Shown here: positions 9,771 to 18,654 of the stretch, piece by piece | Position numbering within the stretch: the stretch's first letter is position 1 | Layout: every line of letters starts with the position of its first letter | Source: Brachybacterium sillae | GTDB lineage: Bacteria > Actinomycetota > Actinomycetes > Actinomycetales > Dermabacteraceae | NCBI RefSeq assembly: GCF_025028335.1 | Contig: NZ_JAFEUW010000001.1 | Span: 2,232,001-2,296,000 of the forward strand | Direction of reading: 5' to 3' | DNA length: 64,000 nucleotides | Position numbers and translations under genes: made by a program | Notes under the pieces: generated by a model | Told to the model about the DNA's origin: nothing | What the model saw: only the letters and a program-made list of their open reading frames with translations | Databases searched by the model: none

Positions 9771-10039
9771 TGCAGACCGTGACTCTCGGAATCCCCACCC
9801 GTCGCCCCACCGGCCCGCTCGCGAAGGTCACCGACGCCCTGCGGCACGGGTCCACCACCCCGGCGGCGATCGCCCGCACCAGCGGACTGTCGTTGTCCAC
9901 GGTGGAGGCCTCGCTCGATCACCTCGAGCGGATGGGCCGCATCGACCGGGCCGTCATGGCCTCCGCCTGCCCCACCGGCGGGTGCGGCTCGTGCACCCTG
10001 GGTGCCGACGGCGGCCCCGCCTGCGGCACCCGCCACTGA
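9770..10039 (+). CDS. FeoC-like winged-helix protein with Cys cluster
   Basis: Protein of 89 residues whose ATG shares a base with the feoB stop (TGATG). Residues about 15-62 look like a winged helix (STTPAAIARTSGLSLSTVEA, then SLDHLERMGRIDR). The C-terminus has C67-x4-C72-x2-C75-x9-C85, close to the FeoC cysteine spacing that holds an Fe-S cluster. FeoC proteins tune FeoB stability or feo expression in response to iron or oxygen. Assignment rests on position, helix pattern and cysteines rather than on strong sequence identity. Confidence 0.75.
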   Translation: MQTVTLGIPTRRPTGPLAKVTDALRHGSTTPAAIARTSGLSLSTVEASLDHLERMGRIDRAVMASACPTGGCGSCTLGADGGPACGTRH

Positions 10040-10065
10040 GCACCGCGCCGCGTAGGCTCGCGCCC

Positions 10066-11013
10066 ATGAGCATCCCCGTCGAGCACAGCACCCCCACCGC
10101 CCGCACCGACCAGCGTGGCACCACCCCACTGCCCACCGACCGGACCGGGAGGACGTCGCCTCTGCGGCGCTTCACCAAGGGCCACGGCACCGAGAACGAC
10201 TTCGTGCTGGTCGAGGACGTCGACGGGCAGCTGGATCTCGACGAGCAGACCGTGCGGACCCTTGCCGATCGGCGCGCCGGCATCGGCGGCGACGGCGTGA
10301 TCCGGGTGGTCCGCACCCGCGCCGCCGGGATCGACGCTCCCGCCGACGCCCCCGAGTGGTTCATGGACTACCGCAACGCCGACGGCTCCCTCGCCCAGAT
10401 GTGCGGCAACGGCGTGCGGGTGTTCGCCGCCTACCTGGACCGGGCCGGCCTCGCCCCGGAGGGCGCCTTCCCGATCTGGACCCGCGCCGGGGTGCGCACC
10501 ATCGAGATCCTGCAGCGTCCCAGGAGCGGGCACGCCGAGTGGATCGTGCGGGTCGGCATGGGGCCCGCCCGGTTCGGGGACACCCCGCGGGAGGTCGCCC
10601 TCGACGGGGACGGCGTCCCGGCGATCGCCGTCGAGACCGTCGACGTCGACATGGGCAACCCGCACGCCGTCGCGTTCCTGCCGGAGCCGGTGCCGCTGGA
10701 GCGATTGGACCTGAGCCGCCGCCTGGACCTGACCCCCGCTCCCGAGGGCGGCACCAACATCGAGGTCGTCAGCGAGCGCGGCCCGAGACATGTGGCGATG
10801 CGGGTCGTGGAGCGGGGTGTGGGGGAGACCCGGTCCTGCGGCACCGGTGTCGCGGCGGTGGCCGCCGCCGCGGCCCGCCGCGCCGGGGACACCAGCGGCG
10901 CCGACTGGCGGGTCGACGTGCCCGGCGGAACGCTCACCGTCGGGTGGACCCCTCAGGGGGAACTCACCCTCACCGGGCCCGCGGCGCTCGTCGCCGACGG
11001 CGAGCTCATCTGA
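10066..11013 (+). CDS. dapF: Diaminopimelate epimerase
   Basis: Enzyme of 315 residues converting LL- to meso-diaminopimelate for lysine and peptidoglycan. The two catalytic cysteines are present: C113 in QMCGNGVR and C258 in RSCGTGVAAV. The domain begins at FTKGHGTENDF (residue 36); the first 35 residues are a polar extension. ATG 10066 follows TAGGCT (10053-10058) by 7 nt, so it is probably leaderless. A meso-DAP pathway agrees with the DNPR motif in MurE of this window. The end overlaps the convergent methyltransferase gene by 8 bp. Confidence 0.95.
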   Translation: MSIPVEHSTPTARTDQRGTTPLPTDRTGRTSPLRRFTKGHGTENDFVLVEDVDGQLDLDEQTVRTLADRRAGIGGDGVIRVVRTRAAGIDAPADAPEWFMDYRNADGSLAQMCGNGVRVFAAYLDRAGLAPEGAFPIWTRAGVRTIEILQRPRSGHAEWIVRVGMGPARFGDTPREVALDGDGVPAIAVETVDVDMGNPHAVAFLPEPVPLERLDLSRRLDLTPAPEGGTNIEVVSERGPRHVAMRVVERGVGETRSCGTGVAAVAAAAARRAGDTSGADWRVDVPGGTLTVGWTPQGELTLTGPAALVADGELI

Positions 11014-11647
11014 GGTCTCCGCCCGGCGCCGACTGCGTGACGGGCCCCACCTGCAGCACGCGAAACCCCTTGGCGCTGGCGAGCTTCGTGACCGTCCGCT
11101 GCGGCAGCTGCCCGTCCAACCAGGCCGCCAGCGGGTCGGCGCCGAGATTCCGCCCCACCACCAGCGCGGCCCAGCCTGACGGATGCAGTCGCCCGATCCA
11201 CTCCAGCAGCAGGGCGTGCAGGGCATCCTTCCCGATGCGGATCGGGGGGTTCGACCAGATCGCGTCCAGGCGCAGATCCCCCGGCACCTCCTGCGGGGAG
11301 GCGACGTGGAGGTTCGGCAGTCCCAGCCGGCGGGCGTTCTCCCTGGTGAGCTCGCGAGCGCGCTCGGAGACATCCACCGCCCACACCTGCGCGGCGGGGT
11401 GACGCAGCGCCGCCGTCAGAGCGATCGGCCCCCACCCGCAGCCGAGGTCCAGCACCGTCGCCCCCGGTGGCAGGGACGGCAGCAGATCCAGTCGGTCCAG
11501 CAGCACCGCGGTGGCCTTGTCCAGCCGGTCGCCGCTGAACACCGAACGGGCCGAGACGAGCTCCCGCTCCTGCCCCGCGAGCACCACCCGCAACGGTCGC
11601 CGCGCGTCGTCGGTGGAGGGGGTGGGGGAGAAGTAGTGCTCGGTCAC
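11006..11647 (-). CDS. Class I SAM-dependent methyltransferase (RsmC/RlmG-like)
   Basis: Protein of 213 residues with SAM-binding motif I VLDLGCGWGP (65-74) and the catalytic NPPI (133-136), the pair seen in N2-guanine rRNA methyltransferases such as RsmC and RlmG. It corresponds to one C-terminal catalytic domain, as in the short actinobacterial versions. The substrate is therefore probably rRNA guanine but is not proven. The GTG start lies six nt after a TATCCT box read on this strand (11654-11659), suggesting a leaderless mRNA. Confidence 0.82.
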   Translation of the reverse strand: MTEHYFSPTPSTDDARRPLRVVLAGQERELVSARSVFSGDRLDKATAVLLDRLDLLPSLPPGATVLDLGCGWGPIALTAALRHPAAQVWAVDVSERARELTRENARRLGLPNLHVASPQEVPGDLRLDAIWSNPPIRIGKDALHALLLEWIGRLHPSGWAALVVGRNLGADPLAAWLDGQLPQRTVTKLASAKGFRVLQVGPVTQSAPGGDLR

Positions 11648-11791
11648 CGGCTCAGGATACGGGCGGCCCGGCGGGGTGCTGTTGGCGATAAAACCGGTGT
11701 GCCGCGGGCGGCCGCGTGGGAGACTCGGGAGCACGCATCCGCCGGACCCCCTCCGCCGGAGCCCTGTCACCCGACCCCAGGAGAGCCCCGC

Positions 11792-13318
11792 GTGCCGATC
11801 GCCTTCCATCCTGATCCCGAACCCGACACCGACGTCGACGGGACCGCTGCACAGGAGACGGAGGGCAGCACCACCCGTCGGCGCGACCCGCTGACCGAAC
11901 GGATCCTCTCCCGCGGTGACGCGTCCGTCTCCTCCGTGACGTACACGTCTGACACCGACGGTGACCAGCTGGACCTCGCCGACCGTCACGCCCTGCGGCG
12001 CGTCGCCGGTCTGTCCACCGAACTCGAGGACATCACCGAGGTCGAGTACCGGCAGCTGCGGCTCGAACGTGTGGTGCTGGCGGGCCTGTTCACCAGCGGC
12101 AATGTCGAGGACGCCGAGAACTCCCTGCGGGAGCTGGCGGCGCTGGCCGAGACCGCCGGATCGCAGGTGCTCGATGGGGTCATGCAGCGCCGCAACCATC
12201 CGGATCCCTCCACCTTCCTGGGCCGCGGCAAGGCGCAGGAGCTCGCGGAGATCGTGGCGGAGGTCGGCGCGGACACCGTCATCGCCGACGGTGAGCTCGC
12301 CCCCAGCCAGCGCCGCGCCCTCGAGGACGTGGTGAAGGTGAAGGTCATCGACCGCACCGCCCTGATCCTCGATATCTTCGCGCAGCACGCGAAGTCCCGT
12401 GAGGGCAAGGCGCAGGTGGAGCTGGCCCAGCTGGAGTACCTGCTGCCGCGTCTGCGCGGCTGGGGTGAGTCGATGTCCCGCCAGGCCGGTGGTCGCGTGG
12501 CCGCCGGTGGCGCCGGCATGGGCTCCCGCGGTCCCGGTGAGACGAAGATCGAGCTGGATCGTCGCCGGATCCGCACCCGCATGGCGAAGCTGCGCCGCGA
12601 GATCGCGGAGATGAAGCCCGCCCGGGAGGCGAAGCGTGCCGACCGCAAGCGTCGGGAGGTTCCCGCCGTGGCCATCGCCGGGTACACCAACGCCGGGAAG
12701 TCCTCCCTGCTGAACCGTCTCACCGGTGCCGGGGTGCTGGTGGAGAACGCCCTGTTCGCCACCCTGGATCCGACGGTGCGCCGCGCGCAGACACCCGACG
12801 GTCGCGAATTCACCTACGCCGACACCGTCGGCTTCGTCCGCTCCCTGCCGACGGAGCTGGTGGAAGCGTTCCGTTCCACCCTCGAGGAGGTGGGAGACGC
12901 CGACCTGCTGCTGCACGTGGTCGACGCCTCGCACCCCGACCCGGAGGGCCAGATCCGCGCGGTCCGCACCGTCCTGGCCGACATCGACGGCTTCGACGTG
13001 CCGGAGATCGTCGTGCTCAACAAGGCCGACATCGCCGAGCCCGAGACCATCGCCCGGGTCCGTAGCCAGGTGGGCGATTCCGTGGTGGTCTCCGCGCGCA
13101 CCGGCGAGGGCATCGAGGAGCTGCGGCAGCTGATCGCCGAGCGTCTGCCCCGGCCGGCGGTCGAGGTCGACCTGGTGGTGCCCTACACCCGCGGGGACCT
13201 CATCTCCCGAGCCCACTCCACCGGCGAGGTCCTCGCCGAGGAGCACCTGGAGGAGGGCACCCGCCTGCACGCCCGCGTCGACGAGGCCCTCGCCGCGGAA
13301 CTGCGCGCCGCCGCCTGA
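11792..13318 (+). CDS. hflX: GTPase HflX
   Basis: Ribosome-binding GTPase of 508 residues; HflX splits or rescues stalled and stressed 70S ribosomes. An N-terminal HflX domain (about 85-240) includes the glycine-rich GGRVAAGGAGMGSRGPGETK linker start. The G domain follows with G1 GYTNAGKS (297-304), G3 DTVGF and G4 NKAD. The GTG start at 11792 has AGGAG 8 nt upstream. The first 60 residues are variable. Its place after dapF matches the miaA-dapF-hflX order of other actinobacteria. Confidence 0.94.
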   Translation: MPIAFHPDPEPDTDVDGTAAQETEGSTTRRRDPLTERILSRGDASVSSVTYTSDTDGDQLDLADRHALRRVAGLSTELEDITEVEYRQLRLERVVLAGLFTSGNVEDAENSLRELAALAETAGSQVLDGVMQRRNHPDPSTFLGRGKAQELAEIVAEVGADTVIADGELAPSQRRALEDVVKVKVIDRTALILDIFAQHAKSREGKAQVELAQLEYLLPRLRGWGESMSRQAGGRVAAGGAGMGSRGPGETKIELDRRRIRTRMAKLRREIAEMKPAREAKRADRKRREVPAVAIAGYTNAGKSSLLNRLTGAGVLVENALFATLDPTVRRAQTPDGREFTYADTVGFVRSLPTELVEAFRSTLEEVGDADLLLHVVDASHPDPEGQIRAVRTVLADIDGFDVPEIVVLNKADIAEPETIARVRSQVGDSVVVSARTGEGIEELRQLIAERLPRPAVEVDLVVPYTRGDLISRAHSTGEVLAEEHLEEGTRLHARVDEALAAELRAAA

Positions 13319-13347
13319 ACAGCACCGCCCGCGACTACCCTGGATCG

Positions 13348-15372
13348 GTGCCCGCTGCCCAGGACCCGCCCGACCTGACCGTCCTCATGGAGGCGGCGGT
13401 GCGGGCCGTCGGCGGGAGCCCCCGTGAGGGGCAGAGCGCGATGGCGCATGCCGTCGGCACCGCGATGGAGGAGGAACGGCACCTTCTGGTGCAGGCCGGG
13501 ACCGGCACCGGCAAGTCCCTTGCCTACCTGGTGCCGGCGCTGCGCCGGGCCGTCACCAGTGGCCGCCCGGTGGTCGTGTCCACCGCCACCATCGCCCTGC
13601 AGTCGCAGATCGTGACGAAGGACCTGCCGCGGATCGTTGCGGCTCTCGCGCCACTGCTTCCGCGGACTCCCACCTACATGCTGCTGAAGGGCCGCGCCAA
13701 CTACGTGTGCCGTCACAAACTGGACGGCGGCTACCCGGAGGATCTGGCCCCGGGCGCTCTGTTCGCCGAGGCCTCCGTGGACCCCCGGGGAGAGAGCTCC
13801 GAACGCCTCGGTGACCAGGTGCGCCGTCTGCGCGAGTGGGCCGAGACCACCGACACCGGCGACCGCGATGACCTCACCTCCCCGGTCTCCGACCGAGCGT
13901 GGCGGCAGGTGTCCGTCTCCGGTGCCCACTGCCTGGGGCAGACCTGCCCGATGGTCGAATCCTGCTTCGCCGAGCGCAACCGCGCCCTCGCCCGCCAGGC
14001 GGACCTCATCGTCACCAACCACGCCCTGCTGGCCATCGACGCCTTCGACGGGCACGGCATCCTTCCCGAGCACGATGCTGTGGTGTTCGACGAGGCCCAT
14101 GACCTCACCGACCGGGTCACCGGCGCGGTCACCGAGATGCTGTCCCCGGGGATGCTGCGCACCGCCGTGCGGGACCTGCGGGCCCTCGGGGTCGTGGCCA
14201 CCGGCCTGGACGATGCCGAGGATGCGCTGCGCGGGGCCCTCGAGGAACTTCCCGACGGCCGCGTGATCGGGGAGATCGGGCCGCGGCTGCGCGATGCCGT
14301 CGAACTGGCCCGCACCGCCGCCCGCACCGCCCACACCGATGCCAAGGACGCCGGCGACCATGCCGCGGGCGCCACCGCCGGCGCCCGCAAGGCCGTCCGG
14401 GCGAACCTGCAGGAGATCATCGATGTGTGCGAGCGCATCTCCCGGCCCGACGAGGACGACGTTGTTTCGATCAGCCATGCGGAGCAGACCGGCCGCAGCA
14501 TGCTGCTGGTGGCGCCGCTGTCGGTGGCCCTCGCCATGCGCTCGCGCATCCTCGAGGCCCGCACCGTGGTCATGACCAGCGCGACCCTCGCCGTCGGCGG
14601 CCGGTTCGAACTGCCCGCCGGTGCCGTCGGCCTGCGGGCCGCCGACCGGGTCGACCCCGAGGCGCCGCAGCGTCGGGTCGACCGGTCCGCCTGGGCCGGG
14701 CTCGACGTGGGCAGCCCCTTCGACTACCGACGCCAGGGCATCCTGTACATCGCCCGGCATCTGCCGCAGCCCGGACGCGAGGGGCCCTCCCCGGCGATGC
14801 TCGACCACCTGACCGAGCTGATCGACGCCTCTGAGGGAGGCGCCCTGTGTCTGTTCTCCTCCCGCCGGGCCGCGGAGGTCGCTGCTGATCATGTCCGCGC
14901 CCGCCTCGACCTGCCGCTGGGGGTGCAGGGGGAGGACTCGATGTCGAACCTGGTGCGGGAGTTCCAGGCCGATGCCCGCAGCTCCCTGTTTGGGACCCTC
15001 ACCCTGTGGCAGGGCGTGGACGTGCAGGGTATGACCAGCCGTCTGGTGGTGATCGACCGGATCCCGTTCCCCCGACCTGACGACCCGCTGACCGCCGCCC
15101 GCCAGGAACGCATCGCGCAGCGCGGTGGCAACGGGTTCATGAGCGTCTCCGCGCAGCATGCGGCCCTGCTGTTGGCGCAGGGCTCCGGACGATTGATCCG
15201 CTCGGCCGGCGACCGGGGGATGGTCGCGGTGCTGGATCCGCGCCTGGCGACGGCCCGCTACGGCGGGTTCCTGCGCGCGGCCATGCCGCCGCTGTGGCCC
15301 ACCGCCGACCCCGAGGTGGCCCTCGCCGCCCTGCGACGCCTGGCCGCCCAGACCGGGGCCGCAGACCGCTGA
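13348..15372 (+). CDS. dinG: ATP-dependent DNA helicase, DinG family
   Basis: Superfamily 2 XPD-like helicase of 674 residues. Walker A is GTGTGKS (51-57), Walker B is DEAH (248-251). Four cysteines C121, C195, C200 and C206 sit between them as expected for the 4Fe-4S cluster of DinG/XPD helicases, so the enzyme should be a 5'-3' helicase resolving R-loops or damaged structures. The GTG start is six nt after TACCCT (13336-13341), a leaderless arrangement. I see no LexA box in front of it despite the dinG name. Confidence 0.88.
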   Translation: MPAAQDPPDLTVLMEAAVRAVGGSPREGQSAMAHAVGTAMEEERHLLVQAGTGTGKSLAYLVPALRRAVTSGRPVVVSTATIALQSQIVTKDLPRIVAALAPLLPRTPTYMLLKGRANYVCRHKLDGGYPEDLAPGALFAEASVDPRGESSERLGDQVRRLREWAETTDTGDRDDLTSPVSDRAWRQVSVSGAHCLGQTCPMVESCFAERNRALARQADLIVTNHALLAIDAFDGHGILPEHDAVVFDEAHDLTDRVTGAVTEMLSPGMLRTAVRDLRALGVVATGLDDAEDALRGALEELPDGRVIGEIGPRLRDAVELARTAARTAHTDAKDAGDHAAGATAGARKAVRANLQEIIDVCERISRPDEDDVVSISHAEQTGRSMLLVAPLSVALAMRSRILEARTVVMTSATLAVGGRFELPAGAVGLRAADRVDPEAPQRRVDRSAWAGLDVGSPFDYRRQGILYIARHLPQPGREGPSPAMLDHLTELIDASEGGALCLFSSRRAAEVAADHVRARLDLPLGVQGEDSMSNLVREFQADARSSLFGTLTLWQGVDVQGMTSRLVVIDRIPFPRPDDPLTAARQERIAQRGGNGFMSVSAQHAALLLAQGSGRLIRSAGDRGMVAVLDPRLATARYGGFLRAAMPPLWPTADPEVALAALRRLAAQTGAADR

Positions 15373-15420
15373 GTCGCCGAGCCGCCCGGAGGGAAAAGGA
15401 TTCCCCGGCGACATCGGTGA

Positions 15421-15436
15421 GGGAAGTAAACTTCCC
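15421..15436 (+). promoter_or_regulatory. Inverted-repeat operator over the anmK -10
   Basis: GGGAAGT-AA-ACTTCCC, a perfect 7-bp inverted repeat, contains TAAACT (15427-15432), the likely -10 of anmK. A dimeric repressor bound here would block the promoter. A MurR/RpiR-type sugar regulator is a reasonable guess because anmK recycles cell-wall sugar, but no regulator gene is adjacent. Confidence 0.6.
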
Positions 15437-15468
15437 TGACGGTGCGCAGACGGTATGCGGAGGTGGCT

Positions 15469-16734
15469 GTGGGCGGAGGATTCGCTCCCGAGGGACCGGC
15501 GGCCGCCCCGACGCCGTTCACCGTCCTCGGGCTGATGTCCGGGACCAGTGTGGATGCGATCGATCTGGCTCTGGTCCGCTTCCGGCCCGACACCGACGAC
15601 CCATCACTGCTGCATGGCGAGCTGCTCGCCACCGGGGAGACCGCCTGGGATCCCGGCATTCGACGGGACATGCTGCAGATGCTCCCGCCACGACGCAGCG
15701 GCGTTGCCGAATGGAACCGGCTGCATGCCGCCGTGGGGGAGGGTCTCGGTCGTGCGGCCGCCGGCTTCCTCGCGCATCACGGCGCGCGGCCGGGGCTGGA
15801 CGTGCAGCTCGTCGTCTCCCACGGGCAGACGCTGCACCACTGGGTGCGGGAGGACGGCACCGTCGGCGGATCCCTGCAGATCGGCGACCCGCACCGCATC
15901 CACGCCGCCACCGGCGTCCCGGTGCTGTCCGATCTGCGCTCCGCCGATATCGCCGCCGGGGGTCAGGGCGCGCCGCTGGCGCCGCTGCTGGACTCCCTGC
16001 TGTTCGGGGACTGCCCCACGGCGGCGCTCAACCTCGGGGGCATCTCGAACATCACGATCGTCGGGGTCGCGGGTGGGATCACCGGTGGGGACGTCGGCCC
16101 GGCGAACGCCCTGATGGATGCGGCCGTCGCCGAGGCAACCACCGGTCGCGACACCTGCGACGTGGACGGTCGTCTCGCAGCCCGCGGCAGGATCCATGAC
16201 GACCTGCTGCAGGCACTGCTGGCCGATCCGTTCTACCGCCGCCCGTTCCCCCGGTCGACCGGGCGGGAGTATTTCACGGGGGACTATGTGGCACAGCGGG
16301 CCGGGGCGCTCGCCGACGTCGACCTGCCGGACCTGCTCGCCACGCTGGTGGAGCTCACCGCCCGGACCGTCCGTGACGCGGTGAGTGCATACCCCGTGGA
16401 GCGGGTGGTCGGATCCGGTGGGGGTATGCGCAATCCGGTGCTGCGCGCGCGACTGGCGCAGCTGCTGGGGGAGCGCGGCATCACCCTGCGCGACGCCTCC
16501 GACCTCGGGGTGCCCGCAGACGCGAAAGAGGCTGTGCTGATGGCCGTCATCGGCTGGTGCACCGCCCACGGTCTGCCCGGCGTCCTGCCCGGTGCCGACG
16601 GAACCGGGGCGCTGACGGGAGCACGGAGCACGCAGATCCTGGGCTCCCTCACGCCCGCTCGTCCTCCCGCTGCCTGGCCGGTCAGCAGGACCCCTCTGAT
16701 GCCCCGCCGACTGGTGCTCACGGGCGGCGCCTGA
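15469..16734 (+). CDS. anmK: Anhydro-N-acetylmuramic acid kinase
   Basis: Peptidoglycan-recycling kinase of about 421 residues that opens and phosphorylates anhydro-MurNAc to MurNAc-6-phosphate. The family start is FTVLGLMSGTSVDAID, followed by the nucleotide-binding LNLGGISNIT and the catalytic GGDVGPANALMD. GTG 15469 is chosen because GGAGG lies 5 nt upstream; GTG 15442, nine nt after the -10 box, is an alternative. Tail residues after about 390 are low complexity. It is convergent with lexA and alone in its operon. Confidence 0.9.
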   Translation: MGGGFAPEGPAAAPTPFTVLGLMSGTSVDAIDLALVRFRPDTDDPSLLHGELLATGETAWDPGIRRDMLQMLPPRRSGVAEWNRLHAAVGEGLGRAAAGFLAHHGARPGLDVQLVVSHGQTLHHWVREDGTVGGSLQIGDPHRIHAATGVPVLSDLRSADIAAGGQGAPLAPLLDSLLFGDCPTAALNLGGISNITIVGVAGGITGGDVGPANALMDAAVAEATTGRDTCDVDGRLAARGRIHDDLLQALLADPFYRRPFPRSTGREYFTGDYVAQRAGALADVDLPDLLATLVELTARTVRDAVSAYPVERVVGSGGGMRNPVLRARLAQLLGERGITLRDASDLGVPADAKEAVLMAVIGWCTAHGLPGVLPGADGTGALTGARSTQILGSLTPARPPAAWPVSRTPLMPRRLVLTGGA

Positions 16735-16794
16735 ACCTCGGGCTGTCGGCCGCGCCTCTGACGAGGGGGTGGGCGCGACCGCTCCTGCGAGAGG

Positions 16795-17466
16795 TCAGAT
16801 GGCGCGCAGCACCGCCACGACCTTGCCCAGGATCTCCGCCTCATCACCGAGGATCGGAGCGAAGGCCGGGTTGTGCGGCATCAGCCACACGTGACCGTCG
16901 CGGCGCACATAGGTCTTCACGGTCGCCTCGCCGTCGATCATCGCGGCGACGATCTCACCCTTCTCCGCGACCTTCTGCTGGCGTACGACCACCCAGTCCC
17001 CATCGCAGATCGCGGCGTCGACCATCGAATCACCCACCACGCGCAACAGGAACAGATCGCCTCCGCCGACGATCGCCTCCGGCAGGGTGAAGACGTCCTC
17101 CACCTGCTCCTGGGCGATGATCGGCACCCCCGCGGCGATGCGACCCACCAGCGGGACGGACACCGACGGGGAGGAGGGCCAGGTCTCCTCCGGGGCCGGG
17201 CCCTGCGGATCGCCGCCCTCATCGGTGGGGACCAGCTCCAGGGCCCGGGGGCGCTTCGGATCGCGCCGCAGATACCCCTTGCGCTCCAGTGCCGCCAGCT
17301 GATGCGCCACCGACGACGGGGAGGTGAGGCCGACGGCGTCACCGATCTCCCGGATCGTCGGGGGGTAACCACGCTGGGCGACCGCCTCCCGGATCGTCTC
17401 CAGCACGCGCTGCTGCCTCGGGGTCAGCCCGGCGGCCGGGGTCTCGGTGTCCTCGTGCGGGGTCAT
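16795..17466 (-). CDS. lexA: SOS repressor LexA
   Basis: Repressor of 223 residues controlling the SOS regulon. A winged helix-turn-helix covers residues 14-75. Self-cleavage would occur at A112-G113 in GRIAAGVP. The catalytic pair is S147 (GDSMVD) and K184 (ATVKTY). The linker around 82-100 is Pro/Ser/Glu-rich. The ATG has AGGAGG 6 nt upstream. A LexA box in its own promoter (17566-17581) indicates autorepression. The divergent neighbour is a LysM SOS division suppressor, the standard actinobacterial arrangement. Confidence 0.97.
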   Translation of the reverse strand: MTPHEDTETPAAGLTPRQQRVLETIREAVAQRGYPPTIREIGDAVGLTSPSSVAHQLAALERKGYLRRDPKRPRALELVPTDEGGDPQGPAPEETWPSSPSVSVPLVGRIAAGVPIIAQEQVEDVFTLPEAIVGGGDLFLLRVVGDSMVDAAICDGDWVVVRQQKVAEKGEIVAAMIDGEATVKTYVRRDGHVWLMPHNPAFAPILGDEAEILGKVVAVLRAI

Positions 17467-17540
17467 CGCTGTCCTCCTGCGGCCCGGCAGGGGCGCGCCG
17501 TTCGTTTGTCGGGGGGTGCTGATCGGATGCGGACATGGCC

Positions 17541-17581
17541 ACCATAGGCGGCCCGGACCGAGCATCCAAACATCTGTTCGA
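17541..17581 (-). promoter_or_regulatory. lexA promoter with LexA box
   Basis: On the minus strand, TCGAACAGATGTTTGG (17566-17581) is an SOS box with one core mismatch (GTTT for GTTC). It overlaps a -35-like TTTGGA; TATGGT at 17541-17546 is the -10 at about 18-nt spacing. This supports LexA autoregulation. Confidence 0.8.
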
Positions 17582-17589
17582 GGATTCTC

Positions 17590-17618
17590 TTGCGTGTCGC
17601 GGGTCGCGGGCCTACAGT
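17590..17618 (+). promoter_or_regulatory. Promoter of the LysM SOS gene
   Basis: TTGCGT (17590-17595), 17 nt spacer, TACAGT (17613-17618), in a good sigma-A layout. The predicted start, about seven nt after the -10, leaves a short leader filled mostly by the LexA box. Confidence 0.7.
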
Positions 17619-17633
17619 CGTACACGTATTCGA

Positions 17634-17649
17634 TCGAACAGGAGTTCGG
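17634..17649 (+). promoter_or_regulatory. LexA box before the LysM gene
   Basis: TCGAACAGGAGTTCGG has a perfect GAAC-N4-GTTC core. It lies downstream of the -10 and includes the AGGAG ribosome site, ending 3 nt before the ATG, so LexA would act as a roadblock at or just after initiation. Confidence 0.88.
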
Positions 17650-17652
17650 ACC

Positions 17653-18036
17653 ATGAGCACTCTTGCCGCCCAGCCCGCGATCGTCCCCGCTCTGCGTGGG
17701 GGCCGCGGCCCCGCCGCCCCGACGCACCTGGTGCCCACGCGGCGTGCCCGCCTGCTCATGACTCTGCCGGCCGTCGCGGCGATGGTCCTCGCCATCGCGG
17801 CCCTGGTGCTGGGCGTCGGCCCGGGCGCGGCGATCGCCGGCGGGGGTGCCGACACCCTTGTCGTGCAGGTCGAGGCCGGGGACACTCTGTGGGCCTACGC
17901 CGAGGAGTACGCCCCGGAGGGCATGACCGCCTCGCAGTTCGTCCACGAGGTCCAGCAGCTGAACAACCTGCCCACCGCCCGTCTCACCGCCGGGCAGACC
18001 CTGGAGCTGCCCGTGGCCGAGGACGCCGGTCACTGA
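17653..18036 (+). CDS. LysM peptidoglycan-binding protein, SOS cell-division suppressor type
   Basis: Protein of 127 residues: basic cytosolic N-terminus, one membrane segment (about 35-60), then an external LysM domain (69-119, from [16 protein letters not shown] to AGQTLELP). Divergent from lexA and with its own LexA box, it corresponds by layout to the SOS division inhibitors of mycobacteria (Rv2719c/ChiZ), Corynebacterium (DivS) and Bacillus (YneA), which delay septation during DNA damage. Sequence identity to them is limited, so the division role is inferred from architecture and regulation. Confidence 0.85.
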   Translation: MSTLAAQPAIVPALRGGRGPAAPTHLVPTRRARLLMTLPAVAAMVLAIAALVLGVGPGAAIAGGGADTLVVQVEAGDTLWAYAEEYAPEGMTASQFVHEVQQLNNLPTARLTAGQTLELPVAEDAGH

Positions 18037-18092
18037 TCGGGAAGAATCGGATCCACGAGGTGGGGGTCCGGGGGCGCCGGTAATCTGGTGAG

Positions 18093-18560
18093 GTGCACTG
18101 CCCTTTCTGCCGCAACCCTGATTCGCGCGTCATCGACTCCCGCACCGCGGACGATGGCGCGTCCATCCGGCGACGTCGGCAGTGTCCCGCCTGCCAACGC
18201 CGGTTCTCCACCGTGGAGACCGCCTCGCTGTCCGTGGTCAAGCGTTCCGGGGTGAGCGAGCCCTTCAGTCGCGCCAAGGTCATCAGCGGTGTCCGCAAGG
18301 CCTGCCAGGGGCGCCCCGTCACCGATGACCAGCTCGCCGTGCTCGCGCAGCGCGTGGAGGAGGCAGTGCGACAGAGCGGCCAGGCCGAGGTCGACGCCCA
18401 TGACGTGGGCCTCGCGATCCTGCAGCCGCTGAAGGACCTGGACCAGGTCGCGTACCTGCGATTCGCCAGCGTCTACCAGGATTTCGACTCGCTGGAGGAC
18501 TTCGAGAGCGCCATCGACGCCCTGCGTCGCGAGGCCACCGATCCCACCGCCGACGCCTGA
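18093..18560 (+). CDS. nrdR: Transcriptional repressor NrdR
   Basis: ATP/dATP-sensing repressor of ribonucleotide reductase genes, 155 residues. The Zn-ribbon cysteines C3, C6, C31 and C34 are present (MHCPFC and CPAC). An ATP-cone domain spans about 48-138. GTG 18093 lies six nt after TAATCT (18081-18086), so the mRNA is probably leaderless. The lexA-lysM-nrdR order is conserved in actinobacteria and ties dNTP supply to the DNA-damage locus. No nrd gene lies in the window. Confidence 0.95.
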   Translation: MHCPFCRNPDSRVIDSRTADDGASIRRRRQCPACQRRFSTVETASLSVVKRSGVSEPFSRAKVISGVRKACQGRPVTDDQLAVLAQRVEEAVRQSGQAEVDAHDVGLAILQPLKDLDQVAYLRFASVYQDFDSLEDFESAIDALRREATDPTADA

Positions 18561-18619
18561 CACCACAGGCCCCGCCGGGTGAGGTCTGGCAGGTGGTCGG
18601 AGCAGCCCCGCCGAGCCCT

Positions 18620-18625
18620 TATGAT
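18620..18625 (+). promoter_or_regulatory. Candidate -10 of a short transcript after nrdR
   Basis: TATGAT, a near-consensus -10, lies 60 nt after the nrdR stop with no gene on this strand before a strong terminator hairpin at 18655-18692. The -35 is poor. It may start a small RNA or be chance. Confidence 0.35.
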
Positions 18626-18654
18626 GTGACGCGTGCGCCTCGCGCGCACACCGC

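Noticed and set aside
11006-13270. A 754-codon minus-strand frame reading from inside hflX into the methyltransferase gene
   Set aside because: Only the last 213 codons match a protein family, and they have their own start and -10; the rest is the antisense of hflX.
17507-17531. PafBC-like TTGTCGGGG near the lexA start
   Set aside because: The nine-base element fits, but eight bases later stands TCGGAT, not TANNNT, and it points toward lysM from within the lexA leader with a better promoter downstream.
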